Source: Arthrobacter alkaliphilus | GTDB lineage: Bacteria > Actinomycetota > Actinomycetes > Actinomycetales > Micrococcaceae | Length of the DNA stretch: 64,000 nucleotides | Assembly (NCBI RefSeq): GCF_021483235.1 | Contig: NZ_JAKEEC010000017.1 | Span: 13,495-77,494 of the forward strand | Reading direction: 5' to 3' | Part shown: one piece after another, positions 42,680-50,632 of the stretch | Numbering within the stretch: position 1 is the stretch's first letter | Layout of the letters: every line of letters starts with the position of its first letter | The notes under the pieces: model-generated | Told to the model about the DNA's origin: nothing | The model's input: the letters and a program-made list of their open reading frames with translations, nothing else | Databases searched by the model: none | Translations under genes and position numbers: made by a program

Positions 42680-44506
42680 CTAGGCCAGGCGGGCCTTCAG
42701 TCCCTCGAGCTCGGAGATGAGCGCCGCCGGCAGGGAGTCGCCGAACTTTGCGTACCATTCCTCGATGGATGCCAACTCGGCTTCCCACTCGGCGGCGTCG
42801 ACGCGGACTGCTGCCTCGACTTCGGCGGGGGTCATGTCGAGGCCTTCGAGGTCGATGGACTCGCCGGTCGGCACGAAGCCGATGGGGGTCTCGACGGCGT
42901 CGGCCTTGCCTTCGAGGCGCTCGATGGCCCACTTGAGGACGCGGGCGTTGTCGCCGAAGCCGGGCCACGCAAAACCACCCTCGGCGGTACGGCGGAACCA
43001 GTTGACCAGGAAGATCTTGGGCAAGCGCTCCGGGTTGGCTTTGGCGGACAGGTTGACCCAGTGGTTCAGGTAGTCGCCAGCGTCGTAGCCGATGAACGGC
43101 AGCATGGCCATAGGGTCGCGGCGGACAACACCGACGGCACCGGCCGCGGCAGCCGTTGTCTCGGAAGACAGCGTCGAGCCCATGAAAATGCCGTTGGACC
43201 AGTCGCGGGCCTCGGTGACCAAGGGGATGGTGGTCTTGCGGCGGCCGCCGAAGAGGATCGCGGAGAGTTCCACGCCTTCCGGGCTGAAGTATTCCTCGGC
43301 GAGCATGTCGATCTGGTCGATCGGCGTGCAGAAGCGGGAGTTCGGGTGTGCTGCGGGCTTGTCCGACTCGGGAGTCCAGGAGTTGCCCTGCCAGTCGGTC
43401 AGGTGCGCCGGAGTTTCCTCGGTCATGCCTTCCCACCAGACGCCGCCGTCATCCGTCAATGCAACGTTGGTGAAGATGCTGTTGCCCTTGGCGATGGCGC
43501 GCATGGCGTTGGGGTTGGTGCCCCAACCGGTGCCGGGAGCGACGCCGAACAGGCCGGCTTCGGGGTTGACCGCGCGGAGTTCGCCCTCCTTGCCGAAGCG
43601 CATCCAGGTGATGTCGTCTCCGAGCGTCTCCACCTTCCAGCCCTTGATGGTGGGGTCGAGAAGCGCGAGGTTGGTCTTGCCGCAAGCGGAGGGGAATGCC
43701 GCGGAGATGTAGTAGGTCTTCTGCTCAGGAGAGGTCAGCTTCAGGATGAGCATGTGCTCGGCGAGCCAGCCTTCGTCCCGGGCCATGACGGACGCGATGC
43801 GCAGGGCGTAGCACTTCTTGCCGAGGAGGGCGTTGCCGCCGTAACCGGAACCGAAGGACCAGATGGAACGCTCTTCGGGGAAGTGCACGATCCACTTGTC
43901 CGGGTTGCAGGGCCACGCCACGTCTTCCTGGCCCGGTTCCAGCGGAGCGCCCAGGGAGTGCAATGCGGGGACGAAGAATGCGTCGGTCTGTGTGATGCGA
44001 TCCAGGACGTCGGTGCCGATGCGGGCCATGATGCGCATCGAGGCAACAACGTAAGCGGAGTCCGTGATCTCGACGCCGAATTTCGGATCTTCGGCATCCA
44101 GGTGGCCCATGACGAACGGAATGACGTACATGGTGCGGCCGCGCATGGAGCCGGCGAACAGCCCGCGCAGCTTCTGCTTCATCTCGGCAGGTGCCATCCA
44201 GTTGTTGGTGAAGCCGGCGTCGTGTTCCTTCTCAGAGCAGATGTAGGTTTGCTCTTCCACACGGGCAACGTCCGCCGGGTCCGAGAATGCAGCGAAAGAG
44301 TTGGGGAAGAGCTCTTGGTTGAGCCTCTTCAGGGTGCCGGCCGCGACGAGTTCGTCGGTCAGCTTCTTGTTTTCCGCTTCACTGCCGTCGACCCAGTGGA
44401 TGCGGTCCGGCTGTGTCAGCTCGGCAACTTCCTCCACCCAGGCCAACAGGCGTGCATGCGTAGTAGGTGCCTTCTCAAGCAACGGCAGTCGCGCCAGATC
44501 GCCCAT
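42680..44506 (-). CDS. pckG: Phosphoenolpyruvate carboxykinase (GTP)
   Basis: The 608-residue gluconeogenic enzyme converts oxaloacetate + GTP to PEP + GDP + CO2. The P-loop with the reactive Cys, [12 protein letters not shown], lies at residues 271-282. The GTP-binding and metal segments [24 protein letters not shown] and [10 protein letters not shown] are conserved. The length matches the GTP-dependent family, not the ATP type. GGAAGGGAACC precedes the ATG. A CRP-type site about 150 bp upstream suggests control by carbon supply. Confidence 0.96.
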   Translation of the reverse strand: MGDLARLPLLEKAPTTHARLLAWVEEVAELTQPDRIHWVDGSEAENKKLTDELVAAGTLKRLNQELFPNSFAAFSDPADVARVEEQTYICSEKEHDAGFTNNWMAPAEMKQKLRGLFAGSMRGRTMYVIPFVMGHLDAEDPKFGVEITDSAYVVASMRIMARIGTDVLDRITQTDAFFVPALHSLGAPLEPGQEDVAWPCNPDKWIVHFPEERSIWSFGSGYGGNALLGKKCYALRIASVMARDEGWLAEHMLILKLTSPEQKTYYISAAFPSACGKTNLALLDPTIKGWKVETLGDDITWMRFGKEGELRAVNPEAGLFGVAPGTGWGTNPNAMRAIAKGNSIFTNVALTDDGGVWWEGMTEETPAHLTDWQGNSWTPESDKPAAHPNSRFCTPIDQIDMLAEEYFSPEGVELSAILFGGRRKTTIPLVTEARDWSNGIFMGSTLSSETTAAAAGAVGVVRRDPMAMLPFIGYDAGDYLNHWVNLSAKANPERLPKIFLVNWFRRTAEGGFAWPGFGDNARVLKWAIERLEGKADAVETPIGFVPTGESIDLEGLDMTPAEVEAAVRVDAAEWEAELASIEEWYAKFGDSLPAALISELEGLKARLA

Positions 44507-44654
44507 CGTGGTTCCCTTCCTCGGGTTCAGTGGTGTGTCCTAAATGCTAGGGGTCGCGGAGTAGACCAATCCGGGTCCAGACATGGGCTCTCGAGGCCAT
44601 TCAGAAGCAAAACCCCTAGAATTCAAGGATCAGCGTCCGCAACCGTTGCGATTT

Positions 44655-44670
44655 TGTGACGAAGGTCACA
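44655..44670. promoter_or_regulatory. CRP/GlxR-type binding site upstream of pckG
   Basis: TGTGACGAAGGTCACA is a perfect TGTGA-N6-TCACA palindrome, the CRP-family consensus. It lies 149 bp before the pckG start and about 120 bp before the tRNA-Arg gene. Actinobacterial GlxR/Crp proteins use this site to link carbon metabolism to cAMP, which suits a gluconeogenic gene. Confidence 0.65.
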
Positions 44671-44789
44671 TAGACCGGTCTAGTTAGACAGATTACGTTG
44701 CGTCGATTTGGCACGAGGGGGGATCTCGCGTAAAGTTTATTGAGGTTCGAGGGGGGAACGAGTTTGAAACTCTCCGGAATCATCAAGAT

Positions 44790-44863
<74 letters not shown>

Positions 44864-44870
44864 CAAATGA

Positions 44871-44903
44871 AGACCCGCACCGGCCACGGTGCGGGTCTTT
44901 TTT
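44871..44903 (+). terminator. Terminator after tRNA-Arg
   Basis: The 12-bp arms AGACCCGCACCG/CGGTGCGGGTCT enclose GCCA and are followed by a run of six T, a strong intrinsic terminator. Confidence 0.92.
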
Positions 44904-44930
44904 CGTTAAGTTCCGAGTGGGTGGCTTGGG

Positions 44931-45040
44931 CGTGGGCCGTAGCATTTTCCCCGGTTTTGCTTCCCGACAGCCTCAAAATCAACCGAATCACCGTGTCGTA
45001 GGCGCAGTCCCCGTCCAAAGGTGGGGAAGATGCGGCGGCG
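44931..45040. repeat. 110-bp direct repeat, copy 1
   Basis: The segment starts with CGTGGGCCGTAGCATTTTCC and ends near GGTGGGGAAGATGCGG. It recurs at 45303-45412 with most bases conserved (the first 24 are identical). It lies in the 512-bp gene-free stretch between tRNA-Arg and the FadR-type gene. No open frame or tRNA-like fold was found in it. Confidence 0.75.
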
Positions 45041-45215
45041 ACCCTTGAGTTTGGCCCGCCCCGGCTGCCGGCAGGGTCTGTCCGATTCTGCTCGCTCTTG
45101 GTTCCCGGAATGATCAAGCAGAATCCGACATCAGGCCGGGTTACGGCGGGATGGCATCATCCGTCAGGACGGTCACGCCTTCGTGACCCTGTTTGCCGCC
45201 GCCGTCGCCCTAAAT

Positions 45216-45271
45216 GACGCGAGTCGCCGTGTCGCCGGCGCGTTCCGAATCCAAACAGGGGCAGGACGGCG
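45216..45271. repeat. Partial third copy of the 110-bp repeat
   Basis: This segment matches the second half of the repeat, with the shared core CGAGTCGCCGTGTCGCCGGC aligned with CGACTCGCCGTGTCGTCGGC in copy 2. The similarity decays after TCCAAA..GGGG. It suggests an older or truncated copy. Confidence 0.55.
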
Positions 45272-45302
45272 CGTCAGGCTACGCACCGCCCGCCAGGGGG
45301 CA

Positions 45303-45412
45303 CGTGGGCCGTAGCATTTTCCCCGGCTTTGCTACGCGAAAGCCTCGAAATCACGCGACTCGCCGTGTCGTCGGCGCATTCGCCGTCCAAAGATGGGGAA
45401 GACACGACGGTG
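45303..45412. repeat. 110-bp direct repeat, copy 2
   Basis: This copy repeats the segment at 44931-45040 in the same orientation and stops four bases before the FadR-type gene stop. The unit may be part of the 3' end of that gene's transcript. It is not flanked by obvious short target duplications. Confidence 0.75.
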
Positions 45413-45415
45413 GCC

Positions 45416-46144
45416 TTAGACGGCGACGGCCTCGCTGATGCGGCGGCGGATCCCGTCGAAGTGGCGGTTGAGCAATTCGGCGGCCGCGACCTTGTCGCCG
45501 GTTGCTACTGCCGTGTAGATGCTTTGGTGCATGGCTGCGGTGGCGACAAGATCCTCGTTGTCCGAGCCGATCTCCACATGGATCTTCCGGTAAACCTTCC
45601 AGAAAACGCCCATGAGATTGATGAGGAGCTCGTTGTTCAAGGGCTCGAACAGCCGACGGTGGAACTCGGCATCCGCGGCCGCGAAGTTCTGGCCGGTGTG
45701 GGCGAGCTCCTCCATCTGCTTGACCGCTTCTTCGATCAAGGCGAGCTGCTCTGCGGTCATCACGTCCATGGAGGATCCGATCAAGCCCGATTCGAGGGCC
45801 TGGCGCACGTCCACGAGTTGCAGCGCCTCAAGCCCCTGATGACGCAGCGACAAACGCCCCCGGAACGTCAGGCCGTCAGCGAGCGCATCGAAGTTGCTGG
45901 GCGCGACGAACATGCCAAAGCCGTGGCGGATCTCGATGACACCCAGCGCCTGCAGCACCTTCAAGGATTCGCGGAGGGTGTTGCGCCCCACCCCCAAGAC
46001 CATGGAGAGTTCATTTTCCGTGGGCAAAGGATCGCCCGCCTCGAGCTCGCGCTCAAGGATCAATTCCATGATGTCCGACTGGAGGGCCCTGAGCCGGGCT
46101 TGCGCGCTGAACCGCGCCTGCGGAACGACACCGGAAGTGGTCAT
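45416..46144 (-). CDS. FadR/GntR family regulator (probably NanR-like)
   Basis: The protein has 242 residues. The winged helix is RALQSDIMELILERELEAGDPLPTENELSMVLGVGRNTLRESLKVLQALGVI, followed by the FCD effector domain (LVDVRQALESGLIG, then AADAEFHRRLFEP, with AAMHQSIYTAVATGDKVAAAELLNRHF at the end). Metal-binding His and Asp residues of the FCD domain are in place. It is divergent from the solute-binding protein gene, and a shared 10-base motif lies on both sides. With the nanE remnant downstream, a sialic-acid regulator role (NanR-like) is the best guess. Confidence 0.85.
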   Translation of the reverse strand: MTTSGVVPQARFSAQARLRALQSDIMELILERELEAGDPLPTENELSMVLGVGRNTLRESLKVLQALGVIEIRHGFGMFVAPSNFDALADGLTFRGRLSLRHQGLEALQLVDVRQALESGLIGSSMDVMTAEQLALIEEAVKQMEELAHTGQNFAAADAEFHRRLFEPLNNELLINLMGVFWKVYRKIHVEIGSDNEDLVATAAMHQSIYTAVATGDKVAAAELLNRHFDGIRRRISEAVAV

Positions 46145-46273
46145 GGCTCTCCTTGCAAAGGCATCTATTCCTGGAACCGGATCCGCTCGGGACCGGGGAC
46201 AAGGAATCAGTGCAGTGTTAACGTTGGGGTGAGCCTAGCGCCCACCACGCATAAAGTGCTTCGCAACATACAA

Positions 46274-46307
46274 TATCGGATGTCCCATCTCCCGGATAGA
46301 CATCCGG
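46274..46307. promoter_or_regulatory. Candidate FadR-type operator, regulator side
   Basis: TATCGGATGT (46274-46283) is followed by a palindrome CCGGAT-AGAC-ATCCGG (46292-46307) with perfect 6-bp arms. The same decamer occurs in mirror orientation before the divergent transporter gene, so one regulator probably binds both. Confidence 0.5.
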
Positions 46308-46500
46308 CTTTATTTTGACCGAGCCCGGGCCGGCTTTTCGCAACTGTGAACCGAGGCGCCCGCTCCCCCTCTGCCGCCCCAGCCCCTCGCCCAGGCTCGC
46401 GCCACAAGTATGCAGCCCCGCGGCCCCGCCGCCGCATAGTGACCTGAATCTCGCTTGACGACTTCCTGTGACCGCCCTTACAGTTTCTTTACGCGCATCA

Positions 46501-46518
46501 GATGTCCTACATCCGATA
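46501..46518. promoter_or_regulatory. Candidate FadR-type operator, transporter side
   Basis: GATGTCCTACATC (46501-46513) is a palindrome (GATGT/ACATC), and ACATCCGATA (46509-46518) is the exact reverse complement of the decamer at 46274-46283. It lies about 30 bp before the binding-protein start, a position suited to repression. Confidence 0.5.
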
Positions 46519-46547
46519 ACCATAAAATTTGAATGGTGAGGCGTCTT

Positions 46548-48173
46548 ATGGGCAACAGAACTAACACCCTGCCGCTGGTCAGCGACGCCAGCCGACGCAA
46601 CTTCCTCAAGCTAACCGGAGCCATCGGAGCCACAGCAGCATTCACGGCCACCCTGTCCGCATGTGGCGGTCCTGCCTCCACCACCACGGGCGCAGCAAAG
46701 ACCACGCCGACCGTCAACAAGGACCTCACCATCGAAGCAGGTATCTCCTATGCGCTGTCCACGGGTTTCGACCCGATGACGTCCTCCGGGGCCACGCCGA
46801 CGGCCGCCAACCTGCACCTCTTCGAAGGCCTCGTGGAACTCCACCCCGCCACCCGCGAGCCATATAACGCACTGGCCGCCAGCGACCCCAAGAAGGTCAA
46901 CGACACCACATACCAGGTGACCATCCGGGACGGTGCCAAGTTCCACAACGGCGCCCCTGTCACGGCGGACGATGTTGCATACTCCTTCACCCGAGTGATG
47001 GACCCGGCCAACAAGTCATTGTTTTCCCAGTTCATTCCCTTCATCAAGGACGTCAAGGCCCTCGACGCCAAGACTGTCGAGTTCTCGCTGAAGTACCCCT
47101 TCCCCGGTTTCGGGCCGCGAATCTCCGTGATCAAAGTGGTTCCCAAGGTGCTGGCCTCCACCGATCAGAAGGGGTTTGACGCCAAGCCCGTCGGTTCCGG
47201 CCCCTACAAGCTGATCTCGGCGGTCAAGGACGACAAGATCGTCTTCGAAGCATTCGCCGACTACAACGGCCCCAAGCCGGCGCTGGCCAAAGGCATGACG
47301 TGGCTGTTGCTCTCGGACGCGGCAGCCCGTGTCACAGCGGTCCAGTCGGGCCGCGTCCAGGCGATCGAAGACGTCCCGTATCTGGACATGGACGGACTCA
47401 AATCCAAGACCCGCGTTGAATCCGTGCAGTCCTTCGGCATGCTGTTCCTGATGTTCAACTGCGCCAAGGCTCCGTTCGACAACAAACTGGTGCGCCAGGC
47501 ACTCCACTATGGACTGGACAAGGACGCCATCATCAAGAAGGCCTTGTTCGGCAACGCCAAGGCTGCGTCCTCGTACTTCCAAGAAGGCCACCCGGACTAC
47601 GTCAAGGCCAAGAACGTCTACGGCTACGATCCGCAGAAGGCCGCGGACCTGCTCAAGCAGGCAGGCGTGAGCAACCTCGAATTCGAGCTGCTCACGACCG
47701 ATACCGCCTGGGTCAAGGACGTTGCCCCGCTGATGCTTGAATCTTGGAACAAGATCCCGGGCGTCAAGGTGACGGCAAAGAACCTGCAGTCGGGCGCCCT
47801 GTACTCGGACAGGGTGGGCAAGGCCGACTTCTCCGTGGTCGCGGCCCCGGGCGACCCTTCCGTCTTCGGCAACGACGCAGACCTGCTCTTGAGCTGGTTC
47901 TACTCCGGCGCCACCTGGATGGCCAAGCGTGCCTACTGGACCACTCCGGAGAGCGCCACCCTCCAAAGCCTGATGGACAAGGGCTCGCAGGCAGCAGGCG
48001 CCGATGCCAAGAAGATCATCGGCCAAATAGTGGACCTCGTCTCCGACGAACTCCCGCTGTACCCGCTCTTCCACCGCCAGTTGCCCAGCGCATGGGACGA
48101 AAGGAAGCTCTCAGGCTTCAAGCCGCTGCCCACTACGGGACTGTCCTTCATCGGCGTGGGCCGCACAGCTTAG
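46548..48173 (+). CDS. ABC transporter solute-binding protein, family 5 (Tat lipoprotein)
   Basis: The protein has 541 residues. The N-terminus has a twin-arginine motif [10 protein letters not shown] and a lipobox LSAC, so it is exported folded by Tat and lipid-anchored. The family-5 (peptide/nickel/opine type) signature is [24 protein letters not shown] and [21 protein letters not shown], with the [13 protein letters not shown] block before it. No permease or ATPase gene follows, which is abnormal for this family. A family-5 protein beside a nanE remnant fits the actinobacterial sialic-acid importers (SiaEFGI type). The ligand is an inference. Confidence 0.85.
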   Translation: MGNRTNTLPLVSDASRRNFLKLTGAIGATAAFTATLSACGGPASTTTGAAKTTPTVNKDLTIEAGISYALSTGFDPMTSSGATPTAANLHLFEGLVELHPATREPYNALAASDPKKVNDTTYQVTIRDGAKFHNGAPVTADDVAYSFTRVMDPANKSLFSQFIPFIKDVKALDAKTVEFSLKYPFPGFGPRISVIKVVPKVLASTDQKGFDAKPVGSGPYKLISAVKDDKIVFEAFADYNGPKPALAKGMTWLLLSDAAARVTAVQSGRVQAIEDVPYLDMDGLKSKTRVESVQSFGMLFLMFNCAKAPFDNKLVRQALHYGLDKDAIIKKALFGNAKAASSYFQEGHPDYVKAKNVYGYDPQKAADLLKQAGVSNLEFELLTTDTAWVKDVAPLMLESWNKIPGVKVTAKNLQSGALYSDRVGKADFSVVAAPGDPSVFGNDADLLLSWFYSGATWMAKRAYWTTPESATLQSLMDKGSQAAGADAKKIIGQIVDLVSDELPLYPLFHRQLPSAWDERKLSGFKPLPTTGLSFIGVGRTA

Positions 48174-48301
48174 GCCGCATCTACACCCCCGCCCAGGGCC
48201 GCCAGGCCCTCGACGCCGGTGCGTTCGCCGTCGTCGTCGGTACCGCCATCACCCATCCGGCAAGCATCACGGGCTGGTTCAAGGACGCCCTGGGCGCCTG
48301 A
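48173..48301 (+). pseudogene. nanE: 3' remnant of nanE (N-acetylmannosamine-6-phosphate 2-epimerase)
   Basis: The frame starts at the stop codon of the binding-protein gene and encodes 42 residues: [20 protein letters not shown] then VVGTAITHPASITGWFKDAL to a stop. This is the C-terminal end of NanE, including the phosphate-binding glycine loop (VVVGTAIT). About 80% of the gene (usually some 230 codons) is missing, with no ribosome site or start. A 7-bp direct repeat GGCCGCA (48159 and 48173) sits at the junction, so a deletion of the genes in between is likely. Confidence 0.8.
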
Positions 48302-48361
48302 TCCAGCAGAATCCGACGCCACGCCCTCATTTCGGCCCGGGTCCGGGCGTAGGCTTCTGCC

Positions 48362-49822
48362 ATGACAGAGGAGAACGTCCGGGAATTCGATGTAATTGTG
48401 ATCGGCGCGGGGGCCGTGGGTGAAAACGTCGCAGACCGAGTGGTCCGGGGTGGCCTTACCGCGGCCATTGTGGAGGCTGAACTCGTTGGAGGGGAATGCT
48501 CCTACTGGGCGTGCATACCGTCCAAAGCCCTCCTGAGGCCCGGAACCGCGCTGCACACGGCACAATCAGTGCCCGGAGCGTCGGACTCCGTCACGAAGGT
48601 CCTGGATCCCGCACCGGTCCTGAAATACCGCGACTACTTCACAAACAAGTGGCAGGACGACGGCGCCGTCAAGTGGCTGGAAGATACGGGGATCGAGCTC
48701 CTCCGGGGTCGCGCACGCATCACCGGCCCTCGCGAAGTCCAGGTGGATGGCAACGACGGCAACAGCTACTCGCTCAAAGCCCATCACGCCGTGGTGGTGG
48801 CCACCGGATCCACGCCGCTCATCCCGAAAATCGACGGCTTGCGCGATGTCCCCTACTGGACAACCCGCGGCGCCACCTCCGCACGCCACATCCCCGAACG
48901 GTTCATAGTGCTCGGCGGCGGTGTCGCGAGTGTGGAACTTGCCCAAGCGTTCACCCGCTTGGGCTCGTCAGTTTCGATCGTTGCCCGTGGCAGGCTGCTC
49001 AGTGCTTTTCCAGAGGAAGCCGCCAATCTGGTTGCTGCAGGCTTGCGGGCCGATGGCGTCGATCTGCGCCTCGCGACAGACACAACGCGCGTCGAATACA
49101 GCCCGGACCATGGCTTCAGCGTCACCCTCGGCGACGGGACGGTCTTGAAAGGTGACGAGTTGCTCGTGGCAACGGGCAGGCGGCCGAACGTGGACAACCT
49201 GGGCCTCGAAAACGTAGGGCTCGACGCCGAAGAGGGCAAGGCTTTGCGCCTCACCACGGACCCGAGCGGCTTGGTGGAGGGCGTAGCGAGCGACGGCACG
49301 AGCGGGCTGTGGCTTTACGCGGCCGGCGATGCCGCGGGATCTGTCTTTCTCACCCATCAGGGCAAATACGAGGCCCGGGCGACCGGCGAGGCCATCGTGG
49401 CCCGCGCCAAGGGAACCCTGCAGGGCGCGCCGAAGCCGTGGAGCGCCCTCGCAAAGACTGCCGACGATTACGCCATCCCGAGCGTGGTCTTCACCGATCC
49501 GGAAGTGGCATCCGTGGGCCCAAGCCTGGAACAGGCGCTGCAGAAGGGCATCAACGCAAGCTCGGTGGAGCTCCCCATCAACGTCTCCGGCTCCCAGCTG
49601 CACTCGGAAAATTACGAAGGCTGGGCGCAACTGGTGGTGGACGAAGACCGGAAGGTGGTGGTGGGTGCGACGTTCGCGGGGCCGGGAGTGGCCGAGCTTT
49701 TGCATGGCGCCACCATCGCGATTGTGGGCGAAGTCCCGTTGGACCGGCTGTGGCACGCGGTGCCGTCGTTCCCAACCATCAGCGAGGTGTGGCTTCGCCT
49801 GTTGGAGAAATACGGACTGTGA
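48362..49822 (+). CDS. Pyridine nucleotide-disulfide oxidoreductase (lipoamide dehydrogenase-like)
   Basis: The 486-residue flavoenzyme begins VIVIGAGAVGENVADRV (FAD-binding GxGxxG) and contains the redox pair in GGECSYWACIPSKALLRP (C-x4-C). The NAD(P)-binding motif is RFIVLGGGVASVELAQAF, and the ATG motif is VVVATGSTPLIP. In the C-terminal interface the usual HxHPTxSE reads PSFPTISEVWLRLLE, so the catalytic-base His position is Phe. This variant also occurs in other actinobacterial homologues as I recall. The substrate is unknown. A weak leader follows the nanE remnant. Confidence 0.88.
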   Translation: MTEENVREFDVIVIGAGAVGENVADRVVRGGLTAAIVEAELVGGECSYWACIPSKALLRPGTALHTAQSVPGASDSVTKVLDPAPVLKYRDYFTNKWQDDGAVKWLEDTGIELLRGRARITGPREVQVDGNDGNSYSLKAHHAVVVATGSTPLIPKIDGLRDVPYWTTRGATSARHIPERFIVLGGGVASVELAQAFTRLGSSVSIVARGRLLSAFPEEAANLVAAGLRADGVDLRLATDTTRVEYSPDHGFSVTLGDGTVLKGDELLVATGRRPNVDNLGLENVGLDAEEGKALRLTTDPSGLVEGVASDGTSGLWLYAAGDAAGSVFLTHQGKYEARATGEAIVARAKGTLQGAPKPWSALAKTADDYAIPSVVFTDPEVASVGPSLEQALQKGINASSVELPINVSGSQLHSENYEGWAQLVVDEDRKVVVGATFAGPGVAELLHGATIAIVGEVPLDRLWHAVPSFPTISEVWLRLLEKYGL

Positions 49823-49835
49823 TGGAAGTCTATTT

Positions 49836-49853
49836 GAACTGACTGGTCAGTTC
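49836..49853. promoter_or_regulatory. TetR-type operator before the YhgE operon
   Basis: GAACTGACTGGTCAGTTC is a perfect 8-bp inverted repeat (GAACTGAC/GTCAGTTC) around TG, 45 bp before the operon start. The operon ends with a TetR regulator gene, so autoregulation at this site is likely. Confidence 0.75.
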
Positions 49854-49897
49854 AGTTACGATTGGAGCAGACAACAGGTTCTGCGAAAGGTCCAATT

Positions 49898-50632
49898 GTG
49901 CTGTCTGCACAGCAACTCCAGATCGACGGCCGCCGGAACGATCTCCTGCCTCCCACTTCCCTCGAAGCCAGCCGCGGCGAGATCCTCCTGGTCAGCGGTG
50001 ACGGCCAGGACCAGCGCACGGCATTGGCGCTTGCACTGAGCGGCCGGATGAAGCCCAGCAAAGGCCGCCTGAGCTGGGATAACTCGGTGAAGATCAAGAA
50101 GGTCCGGGCCGCGAGCGCCTTGATTGACGCTCCCGGCGTCAACGAGCCCGAGCAACACCTGAGCGTCCGCGACCTCGTCACCGAAGACCTCGCCCTCATC
50201 CCCCGCCGCTACCGCGGCGCGCTCCTCAGCACGCCGTGGCTCAAGGTCAACCGCTTCGAAGACATCGCCGGGCTGTGGATCGAGCAGCTCCCTGCGGACC
50301 GGCGCCTGGAGCTGCTGACCGCCCTGGCCCTCGCGGACCCTGCCCTCGACCTCCTGGTGCTCGATTCCCCGGACCGGCACAGCGCAGACCCTGCGGACTG
50401 GCTCCCCCGGCTTGAGCAGTTGGCGTACGACGCCGGGCGCCCGCTCGCCGTCGTCGCCGTCGTCTCAGCCCTCCCGGACAACTGGGACGGCCCTGCCGCG
50501 GTGATCGGCAACTCGGTGCAGCACGCGGCGCCGGCCGAAGGCACGGAGACCCTCGAAGCCGCGGAGCCCCTCGAAGAAGCGCAAGAAGATCCCGAAGAAG
50601 TGCCCGCAATTCTGCAAAGGACCGCAAAGTGA
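49898..50632 (+). CDS. Degenerate ABC-ATPase-like protein
   Basis: The protein has about 244 residues from the GTG start (GAAAGG upstream). It has the layout of an ABC ATPase but key residues are lost. The P-loop position reads SGDGQDQRTALALALSGRM, with Arg in place of Lys and no GK(S/T). The signature region reads EQLPADRRLELLTALALAD instead of LSGGQ, and the Walker-B strand LDLLVLDSPDRHS has Ser in place of Glu. ATP hydrolysis is unlikely. The stop overlaps the YhgE start by 4 bp. It may be a structural partner of that membrane protein. Confidence 0.7.
   Translation: MLSAQQLQIDGRRNDLLPPTSLEASRGEILLVSGDGQDQRTALALALSGRMKPSKGRLSWDNSVKIKKVRAASALIDAPGVNEPEQHLSVRDLVTEDLALIPRRYRGALLSTPWLKVNRFEDIAGLWIEQLPADRRLELLTALALADPALDLLVLDSPDRHSADPADWLPRLEQLAYDAGRPLAVVAVVSALPDNWDGPAAVIGNSVQHAAPAEGTETLEAAEPLEEAQEDPEEVPAILQRTAK

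Larger units (their letters stand above)
46145..46547. other. Divergent regulatory region, FadR-type gene / binding protein
   Basis: The 403-bp stretch has no gene. It carries the two operator candidates listed separately (46274-46307 and 46501-46518) and is AT-richer near the binding-protein start. A GGTGAGG ribosome site (46535-46541) precedes the ATG at 46548, which is preferred over an in-frame ATG at 46533 that lacks one. Confidence 0.6.
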
